6,376 nucleotides of DNA from Gammaproteobacteria bacterium (GTDB lineage: Bacteria > Pseudomonadota > Gammaproteobacteria > Tenderiales > Tenderiaceae). The notes below the pieces were generated by a model that saw nothing but the letters and a program-made list of their open reading frames with translations, searched no databases and was not told where the DNA came from. Every line of letters starts with the position of its first letter. The first letter of the stretch is position 1. A program made the translations under genes and the position numbers. The stretch spans positions 1 to 6,376 of the forward strand of contig JALTMR010000180.1 in assembly GCA_027001525.1 (NCBI GenBank), read 5' to 3'. Of the stretch, positions 1 to 5,112 are shown one piece after another.

Positions 1-776
1 CCCTGCAACTTATCCACAAACAGGTTGAACCGATCCACCAGTGTTCCCACCTCGTCATTGGAATTGCTTTTAAGTCTCAGCGTTAAGTCACCATCGCCAC
101 TGGCCATCTCTTCCAGGGAACTCACCACACTGCCGATGTTACGCGTGATGCTATTGCTAACGAGAAGGCCGCTGATAATGAGAATAAAGGCGGTCACCAG
201 GCCAATAGCCAGGCCGGTCTTCAATGCCATCTCGGAGGAGTCGTTAACGGTGTCGATCGCATTGGTAAACTGTTGATGACTGGCGTTGCGCAACGCATCC
301 AATGCCGACTCCAACTGCGCCAGCGCATCATTCATGCGCGCTGTTATCGGTTCTACCTGGGCCAGGTCGAGAGTCTCTTCCACCATGCCCTTGCTCAATT
401 GCATGGCGATATCACGGTAGTCTGCGGACAGTGTTTTGAGGCGGGATATATCAGCGCTAACGCTGGCGTCAATGGCCGCGATTTCGTCGAAGACCCGAAC
501 CATCTCCTGCGACAACTCGGCCGCCTGATCCAGCAGCTCTTCGTCCGCCATCATCACCGCGTTACTTAAGGCTTCCTTGACGCCGTCCAGTCGCACACGA
601 TTGGCGTCAACGCGCTCCAGCGTTGGAAAGTAGATGTCGCGGACCTTCTCCAGACCCACCTGATTACTGCTGGTCACGGTGTAGTTAAAGGCCAGTGTGA
701 TCATCATCCCCACTACGCCGACAATGATGACAGCGAGCAGCTTCAAACGAATGGAAAGGTTGGAAAGAAAACGCAT
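1..776 (-). CDS. Methyl-accepting chemotaxis-type receptor, N-terminal part (runs off the left edge)
   Basis: The frame is open from an ATG at 776 to the left edge, giving 258 codons of an incomplete protein. Residues 1-12 are a short basic cytoplasmic start, about 13-33 a first membrane helix, about 34-186 a mostly helical extracytoplasmic region, and about 187-209 a second membrane helix. A HAMP linker follows (about 208-258) and ends in DEVGTLVDRFNLFVDKLQ, close to the HAMP ending usual in proteobacterial chemoreceptors. The roughly 150-residue helical sensor fits a four-helix-bundle ligand domain better than a Cache domain. Such receptors sense ligand outside and control CheA through a cytoplasmic coiled-coil hairpin. 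That part lies beyond the window, so a histidine kinase or cyclase with the same front end is not excluded. The start is supported by GAGGG nine bases upstream. A sigma-28-like promoter lies about 70 bases upstream, which favours the chemotaxis reading. Membrane receptor: very likely; chemoreceptor: likely. Confidence 0.82.
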   Translation of the reverse strand, partial: MRFLSNLSIRLKLLAVIIVGVVGMMITLAFNYTVTSSNQVGLEKVRDIYFPTLERVDANRVRLDGVKEALSNAVMMADEELLDQAAELSQEMVRVFDEIAAIDASVSADISRLKTLSADYRDIAMQLSKGMVEETLDLAQVEPITARMNDALAQLESALDALRNASHQQFTNAIDTVNDSSEMALKTGLAIGLVTAFILIISGLLVSNSITRNIGSVVSSLEEMASGDGDLTLRLKSNSNDEVGTLVDRFNLFVDKLQ

Positions 777-845
777 CAGACAGATCCCTCTTTGTTCCCG
801 GGTCGGCGCTATCGGCTAGCAGATTGCGCCTCCTATGTGCATTGG

Positions 846-872
846 CTATCGGGTGGGGATCAAAAAACTTAA
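846..872 (-). promoter_or_regulatory. Candidate sigma-28 (FliA) promoter for the receptor gene
   Basis: On the minus strand, TTAAGTTT (872-865) is followed after exactly 11 bases by CCCGATAG (853-846). The enterobacterial FliA consensus is TAAAGTTT, 11 bases, GCCGATAA, so 13 of 16 positions match with ideal spacing. Transcription would begin near 838-840 and give a leader of about 62 bases before the receptor ATG at 776. FliA commonly transcribes chemoreceptor genes, so context and motif agree. The two mismatches in the -10 element keep this a candidate. Confidence 0.5.
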
Positions 873-920
873 TTATCCCTAATTATGTATTTTGTATGCG
901 TATATAAATTTGAGGGATAA
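873..920. repeat. 8-bp perfect inverted repeat flanking an AT-rich spacer
   Basis: TTATCCCT at 873-880 is the exact reverse complement of AGGGATAA at 913-920, with 32 AT-rich bases between. The half-site centres are 40 bp apart, about four helical turns, and one half abuts the -35 element of the candidate FliA promoter. In minus-strand RNA the arms could pair, and an inner AATT/AATT pairing could extend the stem past a two-base bulge. The RNA continues with a short A-rich break and then six T (867-862). It could therefore be an operator pair or a weak terminator for the acyltransferase gene that ends at 967. I cannot decide between these, and chance is possible in such AT-rich DNA. Confidence 0.3.
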
Positions 921-966
921 AACAGAGACTGCATGAGAAAGACAGAGATAACGGATGAGCGCTGTG

Positions 967-1713
967 CTACAGAAATGCGACCAGTGAGAGCGCACCAAAC
1001 AACAGCGGTTGATGGAGCAGGTAGATGAGCAGACCGTGCTGTCCTCCCAGGGCCAGCACTTTGGTCAATGGGTTCCCCCCGCCCTGGGCACTGGCCGTCA
1101 GCAGCTTGTATTTTTGTACCACACGGGCGCTGAACATGCCGATCAGGACAATGCCAAACCAGGGAATCATCGGCACGTAGTCGAGGGTAATGGGTCGCTT
1201 CGTCATCAGCCCGATCCAATGCCATTGAGGGGCGTTAAACCACTCGTGCTGGAAGTTCATTCCGGCAGCGATAATGCCAATGCCCAATAACAGATTGAGC
1301 CAGTAGAAATGGCGAAACAACAGACCCAACAAACTGGCAAGGGCGATGAAGTGCAGCACGCCAAAGAGGATCATCTTGTCCCCGAAGACCACGTAAGTGC
1401 CAAGGCTAACCAGCGCGGCGGCACCGACCAGCATGGCCAGCCGGCGAAGGTAACGGGGGAAATTGAGCCGCGTTCCCGTGGCCAACTGCAAGCTGAAGCC
1501 CACCAGTCCCAAAAAGAGAACAACGATCAACAGGCGAAAATTCAGCCAAAATGGATCACGGTGAAAATCGACATCGACAAAATGGAAGTGGTCGAGATCG
1601 TAGGTGAAGTGAAACACCACCATCAGGACAATGGCAATGCCCCGCAGTACGTCGATGGCAAAGTATCGCGGACGGGGAGCTTTAGATAATGTGGGGGCAA
1701 TGTGGTCGGCCAT
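967..1713 (-). CDS. HGSNAT_cat / DUF1624 family integral membrane acyltransferase-like protein
   Basis: A 248-residue polytopic membrane protein with about seven hydrophobic segments. Family landmarks are AIDVLRGIAIVLMVVFHF (19-36), with the invariant-looking D21, R24, G25 and H35; FGVLHFIALAS (117-127); DYVPMIPWFGIVLIG (178-192); and GQHGLLIYLLHQPLLFG (224-240). These match the family named after the catalytic domain of heparan-alpha-glucosaminide N-acetyltransferase. In the eukaryotic enzyme an acetyl group is carried across the membrane from acetyl-CoA to an amino sugar. Bacterial members are largely uncharacterised, so a role in acylating an envelope glycan is only inference, though lpxB lies in the same run of genes. 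The ATG at 1713 has no clear Shine-Dalgarno sequence and no in-frame start lies just upstream. It begins 48 bases after the GGDEF/EAL gene stops, so translation may depend on read-through transcription from that gene. Family: confident; substrate: unknown. Confidence 0.87.
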   Translation of the reverse strand: MADHIAPTLSKAPRPRYFAIDVLRGIAIVLMVVFHFTYDLDHFHFVDVDFHRDPFWLNFRLLIVVLFLGLVGFSLQLATGTRLNFPRYLRRLAMLVGAAALVSLGTYVVFGDKMILFGVLHFIALASLLGLLFRHFYWLNLLLGIGIIAAGMNFQHEWFNAPQWHWIGLMTKRPITLDYVPMIPWFGIVLIGMFSARVVQKYKLLTASAQGGGNPLTKVLALGGQHGLLIYLLHQPLLFGALSLVAFL

Positions 1714-1761
1714 AGGATGTTCACATACTTTTCGGGGCTGTTGGGCAGCCGTGCATTTTGT

Positions 1762-4167
1762 TCACGACGCTTGCCACTCTGAAGAAGCCAGCCAATGGGC
1801 CAACTGCTCCGCCGGCAGTGGTTTACACAGATAATAGCCCTGGGCGAAGTCACACCCCAGCGCCCTTAGAGCCGCCAGCACCTCGCCACTCTCCACGCCT
1901 TCAGCCACGACTTCGAGCCCCAGGTTATGGGCCAGGTCGATAGTGGCGCTGACGATGCTCGCGTCGTCCTTTGAGCTGGCCATGTCGGTGACAAAAGACC
2001 TGTCGATCTTGATTTCATCCACCGGCAGGTTCTTGAGAAACCCCAGAGAGGAGAAGCCTGTACCAAAATCATCAATGGCCAAACGAACGCCCATGCTGCT
2101 CAACAGTGACAGTGCTTCCACCACTTTTCCGGGATCGATCATGGTTGCTTCTTCGCTGATCTCGATACAGATCGCACTCGGTGACAAGCCGTTATCGCTG
2201 AGTATCTGTTCGATTTTATTGGGTAGCGAGAGGTCGTAGAGCACCCTTGAGGAGATATTGATCGCCACCTCCATAGTGATGCCCTGATCGAGCCAGCGTT
2301 TATGCTGACCAATGGCGTGCCGGATGACCCACTCTGTCAGAGGACCAATCAAGCCTTTGTGCTCAGACAGTTTAATGAATTGGGCGGGGTCGATATCGCC
2401 GTACTTGGGATGATGCCAGCGCACCAGGGCTTCGACGGAAGAGATGCGCTGCTGCCGACAATCGAGTTTGGGCTGGAAATAGAGCGTCAAATCGTCGTTA
2501 TCGATGGCATGACGCAGTTCGACCTTTAACTCCAGCTGCTGTGCACTGTGCTGCTCATGGCTCACATCGTAGACCACAAAATCGCACTGCTCGTTTCGCG
2601 CCGCATAGAGTGCAATATCCGCTCGCCCCAGCAGCGTCTTGGCATCCTTGCCGTGATCAGGATAGATCGCAATGCCCATGGTGGCAGAGAGGGGAACGGA
2701 AACATCGCCCCCTGCCTCCTCCAATTGCACCAGTGACTCGGCAATCCGCATCGCCACACTCGCCGCATCGGCAGCATCATTCACATGGGGTAGCAAAATG
2801 GCAAATTCATCACCGTTGAGGCGCGCCACTGTGGAGGTATTATCTTGTCCGCCCGAGTGCCGCGGATAGGGTGCCTGACCTTCGTACCCCATGCGAGCCA
2901 GGGTGGATGAGGCCCGCAGCGTCTTGTTCAAATGGGCCCCGATCTTTTTCAACATCTCGTCCCCGGCCTGATAACCCAACGTTTCATTGATCTCCTTGAA
3001 ATCATCCAGGTCGAGCAGCAGCACAGCCAGTTTGTCTCCGCGGCGCTCGCTAAGCAAAATCATCTGCTCCAGACGATCCTTGAACAGTGCCCGATTGGGC
3101 AGTTTGGTCAGTGAATCAAAGAAGGCAATCTGTTCATGCCTGTCGTGCAGCGTGGCCAGCTCTGAGTGCATACGGTTAAAGACCTCAACCAACTCGTTGA
3201 TTTCGCCATTGGCCTGAATGTCGATGGGTGCCTGCAGTGGCCGATGCTCTGTGCTCGCCCTTTTGGCCTGGTTAACGAAGTGTCGCAGTGGTTTGATGGT
3301 CATCTTATCGAGAAAAATCAGCATCATGAAAACAGCCAGCGTGGTCACCGCCCCGGCGATGAGCAGCAGTTGATTTCTGGCGCTATGAGTCTGCTCGATC
3401 AGGGGGGCCATGCTCTTCTGCACAAACACCCCCAGCACATTCAGTCGATTTTTATCGGTCAACCAGTAGGCGGTCTCAAAGACCTCTCCCTGATGATTGG
3501 CCGGCATCCAGTCTGCCGAGCGATACCCGGCGATGCCGTTATTAAAGACCAGTTTTACGGGCAGCCCCAGACGTTCACCGATGGTGGAAAAATTGTGCAG
3601 GGGATCCACAACGACCTGGACATAGCCCTTTAGCTTCAGCCCCCCCACCGGCACAATGGCCGAGTAAAAAGGCCGATTCAGATGGGCACACAGACCGGAA
3701 TATATCTGATATCGCTCGGCCCCCTGGCGCTGCCCTGCCTGACGCACGAGATTGTCACACAACGCCAGCACACTGCCTGCAGCAAGCGGACCTTTGGATG
3801 ACTGGGAGAGCAGCTCAAACCCGGGGGTATAAACATAGATCTGCACCAGGCGGAGAATGCCGGCTGAGATAAGGTATTGCTTAAACTGATTATCCAGAAA
3901 ATGCGCTAGCGCATTGGGGTTCTGTAGCTCCAGAGCCCGCCGAAATTGCTCGTCACTATTGAGATGAATGGCCGACTCGATGGTGACCTCATCCAGTTCG
4001 ATCAACAAGCGATCGGCCTCGCGCTGCAGTACTTCGGCAAGGGCAATGCGCTGATTCTCCAGGGCGATATCCCGGTATATCGCCGATGCAAACGCAACCA
4101 CGACCATACTCACGCTGACCATCAGCACAACGGCAATGGGCCGTACCGAAAATCTCGAGATATTCAT
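1762..4167 (-). CDS. Membrane GGDEF/EAL cyclic-di-GMP protein with HAMP; probable phosphodiesterase
   Basis: 801 residues. About 11-30 is a first membrane helix, 32-265 an extracytoplasmic sensor region of no family I recognise (with C137 and C160, a possible disulfide), 267-286 a second helix, and 287-340 HAMP. The GGDEF domain begins at DSLTKLPNR (351-359) and has metal-site DLDDFKEIN (386-394), but its signature reads NGDEF (451-455). The segment 421-445 is an insertion ahead of that motif, and no RxxD inhibitory site is present. The EAL domain (about 555-795) keeps E579-A-L, N637, E669, D699/D700, K720, E755 and the Q of AQGYY (776), the set needed to bind metals and hydrolyse cyclic-di-GMP to pGpG. 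The net prediction is a sensor-controlled phosphodiesterase with a weak, inactive or GTP-sensing GGDEF half. GGGGA six bases before the ATG supports the start. It follows the rhodanese gene by 35 bases and precedes the acyltransferase gene by 48. Confidence 0.95.
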   Translation of the reverse strand: MNISRFSVRPIAVVLMVSVSMVVVAFASAIYRDIALENQRIALAEVLQREADRLLIELDEVTIESAIHLNSDEQFRRALELQNPNALAHFLDNQFKQYLISAGILRLVQIYVYTPGFELLSQSSKGPLAAGSVLALCDNLVRQAGQRQGAERYQIYSGLCAHLNRPFYSAIVPVGGLKLKGYVQVVVDPLHNFSTIGERLGLPVKLVFNNGIAGYRSADWMPANHQGEVFETAYWLTDKNRLNVLGVFVQKSMAPLIEQTHSARNQLLLIAGAVTTLAVFMMLIFLDKMTIKPLRHFVNQAKRASTEHRPLQAPIDIQANGEINELVEVFNRMHSELATLHDRHEQIAFFDSLTKLPNRALFKDRLEQMILLSERRGDKLAVLLLDLDDFKEINETLGYQAGDEMLKKIGAHLNKTLRASSTLARMGYEGQAPYPRHSGGQDNTSTVARLNGDEFAILLPHVNDAADAASVAMRIAESLVQLEEAGGDVSVPLSATMGIAIYPDHGKDAKTLLGRADIALYAARNEQCDFVVYDVSHEQHSAQQLELKVELRHAIDNDDLTLYFQPKLDCRQQRISSVEALVRWHHPKYGDIDPAQFIKLSEHKGLIGPLTEWVIRHAIGQHKRWLDQGITMEVAINISSRVLYDLSLPNKIEQILSDNGLSPSAICIEISEEATMIDPGKVVEALSLLSSMGVRLAIDDFGTGFSSLGFLKNLPVDEIKIDRSFVTDMASSKDDASIVSATIDLAHNLGLEVVAEGVESGEVLAALRALGCDFAQGYYLCKPLPAEQLAHWLASSEWQAS

Positions 4168-4202
4168 TCACCGTCCCCGGCGATCCGGCAACCCACCGAG
4201 TT

Positions 4203-4649
4203 CTATTTGATGTACGGGTATTTTTTTGTTTTCCACTCTTTAAACCCCCCTTGAAACCAGTGCACTTTTTTATAACCACAACGATGGGCAACCCGGATGG
4301 CCTTGGCGCTGCGATCACAGGCAATGCCATTGCAATAGAACACCAGAGGTTGATCGTATCCCGTGGTCACCGCAGCCAGTGACTCACAGGTGGTTTTTGT
4401 ATTGGGCAGACTGATGGCTCCTTCTATGTAACCTTGCAGTCGATCACTTTGGAGGCGGGAATCGATTATGAGTAGATCCGGCTGCGCTTCCGCCATGTTG
4501 ACAAGCATTTCTGCATCAATCACCCGAACCCCCGCAGGCACGTTCAAGAACACATCCCCCGCATGGCTGTTCAGGCACAGGCCGAGCAGCGCTATAAATA
4601 AAACAACGCTTTGCCTGCTACTTCTGATTCCTGCAACGTCCCTGTACAT
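4203..4649 (-). CDS. Exported single-domain rhodanese-like protein
   Basis: 148 residues from ATG 4649. The N-terminus is basic, followed by a hydrophobic core (about 15-27) and a likely signal peptidase I site after SHA (28-30), so the mature protein should be periplasmic. The rest is one rhodanese fold: LLIIDSR (about 59-65), the substrate-side GYIEGAISLPNT segment, and an active loop YCNGIACDRSAKA with the nucleophile C106, a second cysteine C111 and R113, then VHWFQGGFKEW near the end. The loop has six residues between Cys and Arg, longer than in classic sulfurtransferases. The CNG-x-x-C-x-RS pattern resembles a type seen in periplasmic rhodanese-like proteins. The natural sulfur donor and acceptor are unknown; thiol or redox handling in the periplasm is inference. 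A GTG at 4658 would add three residues, but GGAG at 4661-4658 is placed to serve the ATG. It may be co-transcribed with the GGDEF/EAL gene 35 bases downstream. Confidence 0.88.
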   Translation of the reverse strand: MYRDVAGIRSSRQSVVLFIALLGLCLNSHAGDVFLNVPAGVRVIDAEMLVNMAEAQPDLLIIDSRLQSDRLQGYIEGAISLPNTKTTCESLAAVTTGYDQPLVFYCNGIACDRSAKAIRVAHRCGYKKVHWFQGGFKEWKTKKYPYIK

Positions 4650-4657
4650 GTTGAGCA

Positions 4658-4661
4658 CTCC
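4658..4661 (-). promoter_or_regulatory. Shine-Dalgarno site that decides the rhodanese start
   Basis: GGAG (4661-4658) lies eight bases before the ATG at 4649 and overlaps the competing in-frame GTG at 4658. The GTG itself has nothing Shine-Dalgarno-like at proper distance, so the ATG is preferred. Confidence 0.6.
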
Positions 4662-4682
4662 GCTTAGATCGCTTCCAAGCTT

Positions 4683-4708
4683 ATATCGGCACTCTGTGAT
4701 TTTCTTTA
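4683..4708 (-). promoter_or_regulatory. Candidate sigma-28 (FliA) promoter for the rhodanese / GGDEF-EAL genes
   Basis: On the minus strand TAAAG (4708-4704) is followed after 13 bases by GCCGATAT (4690-4683). The -10 element matches 7 of 8 positions of the FliA consensus GCCGATAA and the -35 core TAAAG is exact. The spacing is one base shorter than ideal (14 bases after TAAAG in the consensus). The site lies in the 72-base gap between the lipoprotein stop and the rhodanese start, and transcription would begin near 4675. An overlapping sigma-70 reading (TATAAG with a poor -35) is a weaker alternative. The short spacing is the main doubt. Confidence 0.42.
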
Positions 4709-4721
4709 TGGGGGATCAGCC

Positions 4722-5063
4722 CTATTGTGCTTCAAGCGGCTTGTCCCGCTTTTCAGGAAACAGTTCGTAAAGGTCCCAACTGCCGGTGCTGCGAGCGTGG
4801 TCAGAGAGGCGGCCATACTCTTCAAAACTGAGGGACTTCAGATCATTGCAACGTTCCACAACATCGTCGTAGTCCTGTGGCTCCTCAACCAGCAGTGGCT
4901 TGGCCAGCAGGTAGGCCATCTCTTCACAATCGGCTTTTTGCAGTTCTTTGTAGCGGCGATCATCGTACTCCGCAGAGTTTTTATCAACGCCACAGCCAAC
5001 CGTACTGACAACAAGCCCTGCCACAACGACCCATAGTGCACCGCGATATATATCAACTGACAT
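4722..5063 (-). CDS. Putative lipoprotein of unknown function
   Basis: 113 residues from ATG 5063. A short N-terminus with one Arg leads into a hydrophobic stretch (ALWVVVAGLVV) and a lipobox-like STVGC, with C24 as the likely lipidated residue. The T at -3 is less usual than L but acceptable. The mature part is about 90 residues, charged and probably helical, with two further cysteines (C46 in KADCEEM, C72 in VERCNDL) that could pair, and the segment GSWDLYELFPEKR near the end. I do not recognise the family. In-frame GTG 5090 and TTG 5078 would lengthen the signal peptide, but GAGAG at 5076-5072, eight bases before the ATG, favours the shorter form. It follows lpxB by 49 bases in the same direction, so co-transcription with lpxB is plausible. 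The open frame, signal sequence and placement between genes make it very likely real. Confidence 0.8.
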   Translation of the reverse strand: MSVDIYRGALWVVVAGLVVSTVGCGVDKNSAEYDDRRYKELQKADCEEMAYLLAKPLLVEEPQDYDDVVERCNDLKSLSFEEYGRLSDHARSTGSWDLYELFPEKRDKPLEAQ

Positions 5064-5073
5064 AACAACAACT

Positions 5074-5087
5074 CTCAAATTTTTGAG
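5074..5087. repeat. Perfect 6-bp inverted repeat at the lipoprotein translation start region
   Basis: CTCAAA (5074-5079), two T, then TTTGAG (5082-5087) form a perfect palindromic pair. It sits between the alternative GTG (5090) and the preferred ATG (5063) of the lipoprotein gene, and one arm overlaps the GAGAG ribosome-binding site. A two-base gap is too tight for a full RNA hairpin, although the outer four base pairs could close a six-base loop. A DNA operator is an equal possibility, as is chance. Confidence 0.25.
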
Positions 5088-5112
5088 CACTCCTGAATCG
5101 CGCTTTTTTGCA

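Noticed and set aside
808..816. Second GCCGATAG, a FliA -10-like match nearer to the receptor start
   Set aside because: The sequence 11 bases upstream (TAGGAGGC) does not resemble a FliA -35, so the site at 846-872 is much better.
829..834. Perfect AGGAGG on the minus strand in the receptor leader
   Set aside because: No ATG, GTG or TTG follows at usable distance, and the receptor ATG is over 50 bases away with its own GAGGG site.
777..845. Possible cyclic-di-GMP riboswitch in the receptor leader
   Set aside because: The leader lacks the conserved GEMM core; only a weak GGCGC/GCGCC pairing (805-809 with 826-830) is visible.
922..948. Direct repeat ACAGAGA at 922-928 and 942-948, 20 bp apart
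   Set aside because: Seven bases of low-complexity purine sequence; two copies are easily explained by chance.
1309..1689. Plus-strand open frame of 126 codons, hydrophilic and rich in Gln and Lys
   Set aside because: It is the mirror of the hydrophobic membrane protein on the other strand; such composition is expected from antisense of Leu/Phe/Val-rich codons.
1736..1750. GGCTG/CAGCC hairpin between the GGDEF/EAL and acyltransferase genes
   Set aside because: Only five base pairs with no T-tract after it on the minus strand; not a credible terminator.
3166..3633. Plus-strand open frame of 155 codons opposite the GGDEF/EAL gene
   Set aside because: Fully antisense to the sensor and HAMP coding region, with no recognisable protein features.
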